64,000 nucleotides of DNA from Streptomyces sp. NBC_00690. GTDB taxonomy: Bacteria > Actinomycetota > Actinomycetes > Streptomycetales > Streptomycetaceae. The stretch lies in the NCBI RefSeq assembly GCF_036226685.1, contig NZ_CP109009.1, forward strand, positions 6,971,501-7,035,500. Reading direction: 5' to 3'. A model generated the notes under the pieces. The model saw nothing but the letters and a program-made list of their open reading frames with translations, was not told the origin of the DNA and did not search any database. Position numbers and translations under genes: made by a program. This document shows, one piece after another, positions 27,521 through 35,481 of this stretch (within the stretch, counting starts at the first letter, position 1; every line of letters begins with the position of its first letter).

Positions 27521-28033
27521 GTGGTGAGCACCCAGGTCAAGGGAAGTCCGCAGGCCATGGAGAGCGAGGAGTTCCGCGATGCCATGTCGTTGCTCGCCGC
27601 GCCGTTGACCATCGTCACTGCGCGGGACGCCGAGGGGCGCCCCTGGGGGTTCACCGCCAGTTCGGTGACCTCCGTCTCGTTGGAGCCGCCGCTCCTCCTC
27701 GTCGGCATGTCACGTACGTCCAGTTGTTTTCCGGCGCTGTCCGAAGCCGACGAATTCACCGTCAACGTCCTCGGAGACGGTCATCGAGAGCTGGCCCGGA
27801 CCTTCGCCAGTTCCGGTGTGGACCGGTTTGCCGGTGTGTCCATCGGGGACTGGGGCGACTCGAAGGTCCCCTATCTCACCGATGTGTCAGTCGCATTCAG
27901 GTGCTCCGCGAGCAGCCGGATACCCGTGGGCGACCACACGCTGCTGGTCGGTGAGCTCACTCAGATGAGGGGGCACGGGGTCACCGCATCGCCGCTCGTG
28001 TGGTACCGCCGGGACTTCCGGATGTCCGTCTGA
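27521..28033 (+). CDS. Flavin reductase partner of the LLM monooxygenase
   Basis: 170 residues, flavin-reductase-like (HpaC/SnaC-type) split barrel: VTARDAEGRPWGFTASSVTSVSLEPPLLLVG binds FMN and the GDHTLLVGELT strand ends the barrel. It should reduce FMN with NAD(P)H and hand it to the upstream oxygenase. Two adjacent GTG codons (27521, 27524) follow GGAGG at 27511-27515; spacing slightly favours the second, which changes only one residue. It is the last gene of the PKS-NRPS operon; a strong terminator lies 140 nt downstream. Confidence 0.9.
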   Translation: MVSTQVKGSPQAMESEEFRDAMSLLAAPLTIVTARDAEGRPWGFTASSVTSVSLEPPLLLVGMSRTSSCFPALSEADEFTVNVLGDGHRELARTFASSGVDRFAGVSIGDWGDSKVPYLTDVSVAFRCSASSRIPVGDHTLLVGELTQMRGHGVTASPLVWYRRDFRMSV

Positions 28034-28173
28034 CCCTGGGGAGCACTTCCCAAGCTTCCGGGTCCGCGCACCAACGGACCAGGGCCCAGGGCGCCGCCCC
28101 CATCGGACGCGATCCGCTGATGAACGGGGCTAGGGCCGTTGACCACCAGCCGATGGCCGGGCGCCACCATTCT

Positions 28174-28207
28174 CCGGCCGGGCACTCCCACCCGAGTGCC
28201 CGGCCGG
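28174..28207 (+). terminator. Terminator of the PKS-NRPS operon
   Basis: Perfect 14-bp stem CCGGCCGGGCACTC (28174-28187) / GAGTGCCCGGCCGG (28194-28207) with a 6-nt loop. It marks the likely right end of the operon. Confidence 0.78.
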
Positions 28208-28257
28208 GGCTCGATCGCGCGACGGCCGCGCCGGACCCCCGCCACGCACCTTGACCG

Positions 28258-28455
28258 GGTCCTCTGCCCGATGACTTCCTCGCAGGGGACCCGTCCGTTG
28301 TCCAAGAGGTGATGCACAGGGCCCCGGTCGCCGAGATCATGCCGCGTTAGCGGCAGTTGGCCACGCACGAGACCGTCGAGAGGACTGGTCCGCACGACGT
28401 GGTGACGATCGCCGGCCGCGAGGCCGAGGAGCATCGGACGGCCTCCCTCACCGCG
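28258..28455 (+). pseudogene. Remnant of an inositol-monophosphatase-family gene (5' fragment)
   Basis: This stretch aligns without gaps to the first 64 codons of the intact phosphatase gene at 47908. By hand count 25 of 192 positions differ (about 87% identity). The start codon is CTG instead of ATG. Codon 29, Tyr in the intact copy, is a TAG stop at 28348-28350. Identity ends sharply after CTCACCGCG at 28455, so the remaining roughly 210 codons are gone. Both copies point rightward and bracket the terpene and RiPP operons. It is untranslatable and probably a scar of a past duplication or insertion. Confidence 0.85.
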
Positions 28456-28500
28456 CCACCGTTCCCCACCCCCGACCTCCGGCGGATTCTGGGCTTCTCG

Positions 28501-28522
28501 GCATGGCCACCGGTGGCCATGC
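28501..28522. repeat. Perfect 22-bp palindrome
   Basis: An 11-nt arm GCATGGCCACC is followed directly by its reverse complement. With no loop it is more likely a protein-binding site or a recombination scar than a good terminator. It lies 46 bp after the phosphatase remnant breaks off. Confidence 0.6.
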
Positions 28523-29173
28523 GGTGTCATCGATTGAACGTGGCCTGAACACATCTCGCCCGAAGGGGTTGTTCGGGGAAGGATGATCGAGTCGACATCG
28601 CATGGCTGTTCGATCCAGTGAGTGGGGGCATCGGGGGACAGGTGGACGACGGGACGACTTCCCCACCGCAGGGAGCGGTGTGATCGGGGCTGGTGCAAAG
28701 GGGTGTGAACCCATCTTGCACGCCATGCCCGTGCTCCAACGGCGATCGTTGGCACGGCCGCTTCACCCGCGTGGTCAGCCGACGTGGGGGGCCGGTTCGA
28801 CGGGAGCTGGGCGCGCCTCTGCGCAGGGGCCAGGGGCCGTTCGGAGACGCTGGCCGCCATGACGCGGAACGGGGAGGCACGGGGTCATGTTCCGGCCGCT
28901 CCCAGCCGGGACCGGAAGGCGTCCTACGGGCCCGCTCCCACCAGACCTTCGGTTGCGCCGGCCCCCCCTCCGCTTCCCAACACTCCGTGCCTGCCGCACC
29001 TCATGGCGACGTGTCTGCAAGGACCCATCGACCGACCTGGGGCGCCTGACGCATCCCCGTGCGGGTGTGAACACCTGCGCCCCACGATGTAGTCGCCCTC
29101 GCCCGGACCTTTCCGTCGATTTCGCTGCGTTGCTGTGCACAGCATCCACCAACCCCAGGGAGTCGCTGACCCC
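28523..29173. other. Apparent non-coding spacer before the terpene operon
   Basis: Open frames exist on both strands, but none has a consistent codon pattern, a ribosome site or a recognisable product. It looks like decayed DNA plus the terpene-operon promoter region. An AGGGAG about 11 nt before the P450 ATG is the only clear signal. No convincing -35/-10 pair was found. Confidence 0.5.
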
Positions 29174-30547
29174 ATGCCCCGTACCACCACCCCACGAGAA
29201 CTCCCCACTGCCGGTTCCCGGGACCTGCTCGGGGGAGCCCTCGCCTTCAGACGTGACCAACTGGGCTTTCTCGCCGACAATGTCAACCGTCACGGCGACC
29301 TCTTTCGGTTTCGCCCCCTGGGCTTACCGATGGTGCTCGCCAACCACCCCGACCACATCCAGCACATCCTCGTGGACGGCGAACAGCGCTACGACAAGAA
29401 CGCAACCATCTTCAAGGTGGTCAGACCGGTGCTTCGCGACGGTCTGATCGCCATCGCCGACAAGGAACGATGGGGCCGCCAACGGCGCATGATGGCACCG
29501 CTGTTCACACCGCGGACCGTCGCCGGATTCACCGAGAACATGACGGACGAGACGGTGCGGATGCTGGATCGCTGGGACCGCCGTTCGGCGGCTGACGCAC
29601 TGTTGGACATCACCGACGAGGTCGGACAGTTGGCGCTGCGGATCGTCAACCGCTCACTGTTCAGTGCCGATGTGAGCGCCGCCGCCCAGAGCTTCGAGCG
29701 GGCCTTCGCCACCGCCAATGACGTACTCGGTTCCTTCTTCCGCTTTCCCTTCCCTCCGCTCAGTTGGCCGACGTTGCGTCGTCGCCGACTACACCGCGCC
29801 ATCGATGACATGGACCGCTTCGTCTCCGGTGTGATCCGTCAACGCACCGAGGGATCCGATCCAAGTCAGTCCCAGTCGCCGGACCTGTTGTCGCTGCTGA
29901 TGCACAGCACGGACGACGACGGCAGCGTCATGGAACCGGAGCAACTGCACCACGAGGTCCTCAACCTCTGCATCGGGGCCTTCGAGACGACCACCAACAC
30001 CCTGTCCTGGGCCTTCTACCTATTGGCCCGACACCCTCACATCGAGGAACGGTTGCACGAGGAGGTGGATCGGGTACTCGCCGGACGCGTTCCGCGATTC
30101 GACGATCTGCCGCGGCTCACCTACACCCGAATGATCATCGACGAGACCTTGCGCATTTACTCTCCCGCGTACCAGACCATGCGGCACGTGTGCGAAGAGG
30201 ACATCGTCGGCGGCTACCGCATCCCGGCAGGTAGCAACATCCTCATCAACAGCTACTTGCTGCACCGGCACCCCGAGTTCTGGCCCGATCCGGAGACCTT
30301 CGATCCGGAGAACTTCACCCCTGAACGGGTGGCCGCCCGTCCGAAGCATGCGTACATCCCCTTCGGCAGCGGTCGACGCGTATGCATCGGCAAGCACTTC
30401 GCGCTGGCCGAACTCACCCTGGCACTGGCCACGGTGGCGCGCGGCCATCGGCTGCTGTTGCCCCCGGGTGCGCCGCTCGTAGCGCCGGAACCGCTGATCA
30501 CGCTGCATCCGCGGGGCGGCATCCACCTCCGTCTTGCGTGTCGCTGA
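29174..30547 (+). CDS. Cytochrome P450 of the terpene operon
   Basis: A 457-residue soluble-looking P450. The I-helix has GAFETTTNTLSW, the K-helix ExxR is ETLR, and the haem loop is FGSGRRVCIG with ligand Cys404. No membrane anchor. The PHAYIPFG-like and LLHRHPEFWPDPETFDPENF stretches resemble the CYP102/CYP110/CYP183-like group of terpene-modifying P450s (family number not certain). Codon 51 is TTA, so translation should depend on the bldA leucyl-tRNA. It is first of three tightly spaced genes with a terpene cyclase and a prenyl diphosphate synthase, and should oxidise the cyclised terpene. Redox partners are not encoded nearby. Confidence 0.93.
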   Translation: MPRTTTPRELPTAGSRDLLGGALAFRRDQLGFLADNVNRHGDLFRFRPLGLPMVLANHPDHIQHILVDGEQRYDKNATIFKVVRPVLRDGLIAIADKERWGRQRRMMAPLFTPRTVAGFTENMTDETVRMLDRWDRRSAADALLDITDEVGQLALRIVNRSLFSADVSAAAQSFERAFATANDVLGSFFRFPFPPLSWPTLRRRRLHRAIDDMDRFVSGVIRQRTEGSDPSQSQSPDLLSLLMHSTDDDGSVMEPEQLHHEVLNLCIGAFETTTNTLSWAFYLLARHPHIEERLHEEVDRVLAGRVPRFDDLPRLTYTRMIIDETLRIYSPAYQTMRHVCEEDIVGGYRIPAGSNILINSYLLHRHPEFWPDPETFDPENFTPERVAARPKHAYIPFGSGRRVCIGKHFALAELTLALATVARGHRLLLPPGAPLVAPEPLITLHPRGGIHLRLACR

Positions 30548-30573
30548 CCTCCCATCCCGTCCCTGGAGTCTCC

Positions 30574-31578
30574 TTGATCGACATTGTCTGTCCGTTCCCC
30601 TTCTCGGTCAGCCCGCATGTGGACCAGGCCCGCCAGCACCTGGCCGTCTGGACACGGGACCACGGTCTGATACGCAGTGCCCGGGCGCGCGAGCGCTTCG
30701 AACGGGCCGACTTCGGATGGTTCGTCGCGCTCGTGCATCCGACGGCCGATGCGGACGCGCTCGATCTGATGGCGGATTGGTTCGCTTGGCTCTTTCTGGT
30801 CGACGACCAACTGGACGACGGTTCCTTCGGTCGCTCTCCGGAACGCATGGCACAGGCCGTTGGGTTGATGCGCAAGATCCTGAACGACGACGCGACCTTA
30901 CCGGTGGCGGGTGACTCACTCACCTCACCCGTCGCCTCCGCGCTGATGGATCTATGGCGGCGCACGGCCGCCCGGACGTCGACGGCCTGGCGAGGCAGGT
31001 TTGTCCACCACCTGGAGCAGTGCCTGGCGACGGCCACCCTCTGGGAGGCCGAGAATCGCGTCCGCGGAACCGTTCCGTCCGAGGAGTCCTACATAGCCAA
31101 CCGGCGTCACACCGGTGCCATCTACGTCTGCATGGACCTCATCGAGATCGTCGCGAACGTCGAGGTCCCCGCCGCGTGCCACCGCGGTCCCGCCTTCCGC
31201 GCGGCCCTGGATGCCGCCTGCGACGTGGTGTGCTGGGTCAACGACGTGTACTCGTACCCAAAGGAACGCTCGCTGGGCGAGATCCACAACCTGGTGCACG
31301 TCGTCGGTCACCACCGGCGGTTGGACGAATCCCGGGCGACGGCGGAGGTGTGCGCCGCCGTCTCCGCACGTACGGACGCCTTCCTGACCGCGGAGAAGGC
31401 TCTGCTGCGGCGCCATCCCGGAGATGCGTTGTGGTTGGATCCCACGCTGGCGGGGATGCGGTCGTGGATGCGGGGCAACCTCGACTGGTCACGAAGAACC
31501 GAGCGCTATACGAGCGGACTCCCGAAGGGCGGCCCCACCGCCTATGTGGAGGCGGCGCTGATGGAAGCGGGCCGGTGA
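30574..31578 (+). CDS. Class I terpene cyclase
   Basis: 334 residues from a TTG start at 30574, 5 nt after GGAG. The frame stays open further upstream but only over the P450 gene. The aspartate-rich motif is DDQLD (Asp77-Asp81), the Mg-binding NSE triad is NDVYSYPKE (Asn223, Ser227, Glu231), and the C-terminal RY pair is in SRRTERY. It should ionise and cyclise a linear prenyl diphosphate; a dedicated polyprenyl synthase next door suggests a C20 or larger substrate rather than C15. No signature of geosmin, 2-methylisoborneol or pentalenene synthase was recognised. Codon 109 is TTA. Confidence 0.9.
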   Translation: MIDIVCPFPFSVSPHVDQARQHLAVWTRDHGLIRSARARERFERADFGWFVALVHPTADADALDLMADWFAWLFLVDDQLDDGSFGRSPERMAQAVGLMRKILNDDATLPVAGDSLTSPVASALMDLWRRTAARTSTAWRGRFVHHLEQCLATATLWEAENRVRGTVPSEESYIANRRHTGAIYVCMDLIEIVANVEVPAACHRGPAFRAALDAACDVVCWVNDVYSYPKERSLGEIHNLVHVVGHHRRLDESRATAEVCAAVSARTDAFLTAEKALLRRHPGDALWLDPTLAGMRSWMRGNLDWSRRTERYTSGLPKGGPTAYVEAALMEAGR

Positions 31579-32597
31579 CCGTGCCGGGCCGTTCGGAATC
31601 CGACGTATGGGAAGTGTTGTGTCGGTCACGGCAGCTGACCGAGCCCGTCCTGCGCAAGGCCGTGAGCAGGATTCCGGAACCGAGCCGTTCTGTTGCGGAG
31701 TACCACTTCGGCTGGCAGGACGGCGGAGGCAACCCGGCCGCCGGCGACTGGGGCAAGGGGATGCGCGGTGCACTCGTCCTCGCCTCCGCCTCGGCCATGG
31801 GCGGGGTGCCTGACCAGGCTGTGGCCGCAGCGGCCGGTGTGGAGTTGGTCCACAACTTCTCCCTGCTCCACGACGACCTCATGGACCGGGACGAGACCCG
31901 TCGCAGTCGGCCCACCGTCTGGTCCCACTTCGGAGATGCGCAGGCCGTACTGACCGGCGACGCACTGCTCGTCGTGGCGATGGAAGGGCTGGCCGAAGCG
32001 CCGCCCATGCTCCAGGAGCTCACTGACGCCCTGCTCTGCCTGGTCTCCGGGCAGGGGGCGGATCTGGCCTTCGAGCAGCGCACGGACGTGAGTCTGGATG
32101 AGTGCCTTGCGATGGCGGCCGGGAAGACGGCCGCGCTCATGGCGAGCGCCTGCGCACTCGGCGCCCTGGCAGCGTGCGCCCAGACCGGGCAGATCAAGGC
32201 CCTGCGTCGGTTCGGCCACCATGTCGGGCTGGCCTTCCAACTCGTCGATGACCTGCTGGGCATCTGGGGCCGTAGTTCCGAGTTAGGCAAGCCCGTCGGC
32301 GCGGATCTGCGTCGCCGCAAGAAGTCGCTGCCGGTCGTGGCGGCGCTCTCGGCGGATGGGCCCGAGGCCCGGCGACTGGCTGCGTTGTATCTGGACGACG
32401 ACGGACCGTTGACCGAGGCCCAGGTGTGTGAGGCCGTCGACCTGGTCGACCGGGCGGGCGGCCGGGCGTGGGCGGAGCGAGAGGCACAACGGCAACGCGA
32501 AGAGGCCCTTGCCGCGCTGGCCGCCGCGGACCCGGCTCCCGAGGGTGCCCGACAACTCTTCTCGCTCGCTCACATCATCACCGAGCGCCGCAAGTGA
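31575..32597 (+). CDS. Polyprenyl diphosphate synthase (GGPP-synthase type)
   Basis: 340 residues; the GTG start overlaps the cyclase stop (GTGA). The first Asp-rich motif is HDDLMDRDETRR beginning at Asp100. The second is QLVDDLLG at Asp225-226, in the DDxxG form common in actinobacterial enzymes. It condenses IPP units with allylic diphosphates. Two small residues before the first motif (NFSLLHDD) leave room for chains longer than farnesyl, consistent with GGPP supply to the upstream cyclase. Codon 237 is TTA. It ends the rightward terpene operon against a shared terminator. Confidence 0.92.
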   Translation: MTVPGRSESDVWEVLCRSRQLTEPVLRKAVSRIPEPSRSVAEYHFGWQDGGGNPAAGDWGKGMRGALVLASASAMGGVPDQAVAAAAGVELVHNFSLLHDDLMDRDETRRSRPTVWSHFGDAQAVLTGDALLVVAMEGLAEAPPMLQELTDALLCLVSGQGADLAFEQRTDVSLDECLAMAAGKTAALMASACALGALAACAQTGQIKALRRFGHHVGLAFQLVDDLLGIWGRSSELGKPVGADLRRRKKSLPVVAALSADGPEARRLAALYLDDDGPLTEAQVCEAVDLVDRAGGRAWAEREAQRQREEALAALAAADPAPEGARQLFSLAHIITERRK

Positions 32598-32627
32598 GGT
32601 GAGACCGGTCGATGGCCGGGCGATGGG

Positions 32628-32667
32628 GGTGCCCTGCGGTGGAGCAACACCACACCGCACGGGCACC
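32628..32667. terminator. Bidirectional terminator between convergent operons
   Basis: Near-perfect stem: GGTGCCC-TGCGGTG (32628-32641) pairs with CACCGCACGGGCACC (32653-32667) with one bulged base. It lies between the rightward polyprenyl synthase and the leftward HTH gene. Confidence 0.7.
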
Positions 32668-32672
32668 GCCGC

Positions 32673-32996
32673 TCACTTGCTGAGTTCGTCCGCCCGCTCG
32701 GGCTCCCACGCGGCGATCTCCTGCAAGGCGGCGAGGTGGCCCGTGAACGCGGTACGGCCCTTGCGGGTGAGGGAGAGCCAGGTCCGCGCCCGTTTGCCGA
32801 CGAATGCCTTGCGGACCTTCACGTACTCGGCCTGCTCCAACAGGGCGATCTGTTTGGACAGGGCGGAGTCCGTGACTTCGATCGTGTCCCGCAGTGTCCT
32901 GAAGTCGGCTTCGTCGACCGAGGCCAGAGCCGCGGCGATGGAGAAGCGCACCGGGGCGTGGATGAACGTGTCGAGGGACTTGCGTGGATGTGTCAC
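32673..32996 (-). CDS. Winged-helix (MarR/ArsR-like) regulator of the ABC operon
   Basis: 107 residues from a GTG at 32996 that overlaps the preceding stop (GTGA). After SLDTFIHAPVRFSIAAAL comes an HTH with DSALSKQIALLEQAEYVKVRK and a wing GKRARTWLSLTRKG, the plan of the short DNA-binding winged-helix proteins found with ABC-2 transporters in actinobacteria. It is the last gene of a leftward operon (ATPase, permease, membrane protein, regulator), and a 10-nt inverted repeat overlaps the operon promoter at 35331-35361. Autoregulation of the pump is the likely job. Confidence 0.85.
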   Translation of the reverse strand: MTHPRKSLDTFIHAPVRFSIAAALASVDEADFRTLRDTIEVTDSALSKQIALLEQAEYVKVRKAFVGKRARTWLSLTRKGRTAFTGHLAALQEIAAWEPERADELSK

Positions 32997-33427
32997 GGTC
33001 CGACCACGGGGGTGTGGGCGGCCTGGCGGTCGAGGACGCCGATCACGAAGAAGGGCACGCTGCACAACACCGCGCCGGGCAGCCACCACAGCGGTTCGCC
33101 GGAGAAGAAGGCCGAGCCGAGGGTGACGGTGAGCGAGTAGACGGCCGCACCGATCCCGGTGGTGGCGGCGTACTTGATCCGGTGGTGGCGGGGCAGGACC
33201 GGACGGGTCGCCGTGTAGATCACGAGGGCGAAGAAGGGAACGAGCAGGACCGCTGGCACGGCGTAGGGATGGTCGGGCTGCACCAACAGGCCGTACGCAG
33301 CCGTCATCACCAGCATGGCCACTCCGAGCAGGAACACGATGAGGCCGGGGCGCGGGCGCTGCCCCTGCATCCGGTTCGCCAGTACGTCCGCGGACGCAAG
33401 GGACTCCCGAGCTTCCTTCTTATCCAT
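32993..33427 (-). CDS. Small membrane protein of the ABC operon, four TM segments
   Basis: 144 residues starting at the ATG after CAGGAGGGTGTCACG; an upstream ATG has no ribosome site. There are four hydrophobic segments, about residues 29-48, 54-74, 87-108 and 112-132, with a basic loop LPRHHRIKY. No catalytic motif. Proteins like this often sit between an ABC-2 pump and a winged-helix regulator; the function is unknown and could be membrane sensing or pump assembly. Translationally coupled to the regulator. Confidence 0.75.
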   Translation of the reverse strand: MDKKEARESLASADVLANRMQGQRPRPGLIVFLLGVAMLVMTAAYGLLVQPDHPYAVPAVLLVPFFALVIYTATRPVLPRHHRIKYAATTGIGAAVYSLTVTLGSAFFSGEPLWWLPGAVLCSVPFFVIGVLDRQAAHTPVVGP

Positions 33428-33481
33428 CGTGACACCCTCCTGGCGGTACTGGAACAAGAGAATACGGTCGCACGCCGGTGC

Positions 33482-34243
33482 TCATGCCGTCTCGCCCTGG
33501 TCCCACTTGAACGTGCGCACGGCGAGGAAGACCACCACGACGGTGGTGGCGACGACGACGAGGATGGACAGCCAGATCGGATGCAGTGCGTCGCCCTCGG
33601 ACATCTGTGTGAGCATGAGGTCCGCGAAGAACGAGGTGGGCAGCATGCTCAAGGTGGTGCGGACCGTGTCGGGCATGAGCTCCAGGGGGAACGCGAGGCC
33701 GCTGAGGAACAGCGCGGCCAACTGCACGAGCGTACCGACGTTCGTGGCGGCGTCCGGTGAGGACAGTCGCCCGCCGATCAGATAGCCGATGCCTCCGAAC
33801 ATGGCGAGGCCGAGGAGCGCGATGCCGAAGAGCGCGGGGAGCCGGCTCAGCTCCACCTTGCCGAGGGAGACCGCCAACGCGAGCAGGACCGCCGCCTGGG
33901 CGGTGACCATGAGGATCCTGGCGATCATATGGGTGTAGATCAGCCGGGCCCGCCCCACGGGGGTGGTGCCCAGCAGCCTGAGGGTGCCTTTGGTGCGTAG
34001 GCTCGCCAGCGGTCCGGCGGTGACGGTCAGCGCGGCGCTGGTCACGGCCAGGAAGATCGACATCGGGAAGACCAACTGGAGGAAGTCCGGGGCGTCGGGG
34101 TCGTCCGGCATGGCGAATCCAAGACTGAGGAAGATGGCCAGCATCCCGAACGGGAAGAAGAGGGCGAAGTAGAAGTACTTGGGGTCACGGACGAGTTCCC
34201 GGCCGTGCATCAGGGCCAACTCACGCGCGGGCGAGGACTTCAT
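33482..34243 (-). CDS. ABC-2 type transporter permease
   Basis: 253 residues with about six TM segments and the ABC-2 C-terminal signature FLSGLAFPLELMPDTVRT. It starts MKSSPARELALMHGRELVRDP, typical of drug/daunorubicin-type permeases. The start overlaps the ATPase stop (ATGA). It forms the membrane half of an exporter with the 34240-35256 ATPase. It could provide self-resistance or export for the neighbouring RiPP, which is transcribed in the same direction 226 bp upstream, but it has its own promoter and operator. Confidence 0.9.
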   Translation of the reverse strand: MKSSPARELALMHGRELVRDPKYFYFALFFPFGMLAIFLSLGFAMPDDPDAPDFLQLVFPMSIFLAVTSAALTVTAGPLASLRTKGTLRLLGTTPVGRARLIYTHMIARILMVTAQAAVLLALAVSLGKVELSRLPALFGIALLGLAMFGGIGYLIGGRLSSPDAATNVGTLVQLAALFLSGLAFPLELMPDTVRTTLSMLPTSFFADLMLTQMSEGDALHPIWLSILVVVATTVVVVFLAVRTFKWDQGETA

Positions 34244-35256
34244 GCCATCACTCCTTCGGACTTCGTCGGCTGCGAGCCGTCGTGCTCGGCGGACTGGTCC
34301 GTGCTGTTCGCCTCGTGGAAGTCGACTCCTGTGAGGATGCGGAAGACCGCTTCGAGACCGGCTTCCTTGATCTGGATGTGGCGGGCTCCGAGCGGACCTG
34401 CGAGCAGGCCGAAAGCCGCGTCGGAGTCGCTCGTGCGCACCACGACCCTGGTGTCGGCGCCCGTGTCGTGGGTGTCGACGTGGGACACCCCGGGGGTGGA
34501 TCGCAACTGTGCGAGGTCGGTGCCGACCGGCACGGTGAAGTGCACCTCGCGGTCCGGTGCATGGGTGTTGATCAGGTCCTGCGGGGTCCCACAGGCGGCG
34601 ACCTGCCCTTGGTGCAATACGGCCACCCGGTCGCAGAGCATCTCGGCTTCCTCCATCGAGTGCGTCGACAGCAGTACGGTGCCGCCCGACGCGCGGTGCG
34701 TGCGCACCGCATCCCACAGTTCCTGACGGGCGTTGGGGTCCATGCCCGTCGACGGCTCGTCGAGCACCAGGAGGCGCGGACGCGAGATGAGGGCCGTCCC
34801 GACGAGGAGCCGTTGGCGCTGTCCGCCGGAGAGCTTGGACACCCGGACATCGCGCGATGCCGTTAAGCCCATCATCTCGATGATGGCGTCGGGGGTCTCG
34901 GGGTCGGGGTAGAGGGACGCCCAGACCCTGAGCAGCTCCGCCACCGTCTGCTGCTCGAACACGGCCGCGTGCTGTGGCTGGATCGCCACGCACTTGCGGA
35001 TCTCATCGCGTTCCGTGACGGGGTCGTGGCCGAGGACCCGGACCGTACCGCTCGTGGGGCGGCGCAGACCGGCGAGGGTCTCGATGGTGGTGGTCTTGCC
35101 TGCTCCGTTGGGGCCGAGCAGGCCGAAGATCTCCCCTTGACGCACGGAGAGGTCGATCCCCGCGAGGGCCACGATGTCTCCATGAGGGCCCGGATACCGC
35201 TTGATGACGTGTTGGAGCAGGATCGCCGCGTCGTGGGACGGGCTCTGTTCAGCCAT
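34240..35256 (-). CDS. ABC transporter ATPase (DrrA/CcmA-like)
   Basis: 338 residues from MAEQSPSH. Walker A is GPNGAGKTTT, the ABC signature LSGGQRQR and Walker B LLVLDEPSTGMD, followed by the H-loop in LSTHSMEEAE. A C-terminal extension (DREVHFTVPVGTDLA onward) is typical of the drug-efflux DrrA branch. It pairs with the coupled permease. Two upstream ATG codons exist in frame (35304, 35274) but no better ribosome site. Confidence 0.92.
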   Translation of the reverse strand: MAEQSPSHDAAILLQHVIKRYPGPHGDIVALAGIDLSVRQGEIFGLLGPNGAGKTTTIETLAGLRRPTSGTVRVLGHDPVTERDEIRKCVAIQPQHAAVFEQQTVAELLRVWASLYPDPETPDAIIEMMGLTASRDVRVSKLSGGQRQRLLVGTALISRPRLLVLDEPSTGMDPNARQELWDAVRTHRASGGTVLLSTHSMEEAEMLCDRVAVLHQGQVAACGTPQDLINTHAPDREVHFTVPVGTDLAQLRSTPGVSHVDTHDTGADTRVVVRTSDSDAAFGLLAGPLGARHIQIKEAGLEAVFRILTGVDFHEANSTDQSAEHDGSQPTKSEGVMA

Positions 35257-35324
35257 TCCGCATCTGCCTCTCATCGGATACCGCCGAGGTCCGAGCATGC
35301 GCACTGCTGTTCATTTCAGCTGCC

Positions 35325-35361
35325 ATCGTGGCATCCACTTTCCAAGTCGTCAAGTGGATGC
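35325..35361 (-). promoter_or_regulatory. Promoter and operator of the ABC efflux operon
   Basis: Inverted repeat GCATCCACTT (35331-35340) / AAGTGGATGC (35352-35361), 10-nt perfect arms, 11-nt spacer. On the minus strand TTGACG (35353-35348) lies inside the repeat and CACGAT (35330-35325) follows after 17 nt, so a dimer bound here would cover the -35 box and spacer. Confidence 0.6.
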
Positions 35362-35481
35362 GATGTGGGCAAGCAGTGCTGTTGCGGGGGCAGTTGATCG
35401 GGCGCGGAAGGGCCACGGCCCAGGTGGAGGCAGCGCCGGGCAGCAGGCGATCGAGGCGCGGCGCCACCTCCTGAGGGCCCG

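Noticed and set aside
28602..29447. Several overlapping frames between the PKS-NRPS and terpene operons
   Set aside because: None has coding bias or a plausible start; frames on both strands overlap equally, as expected in decayed GC-rich DNA.
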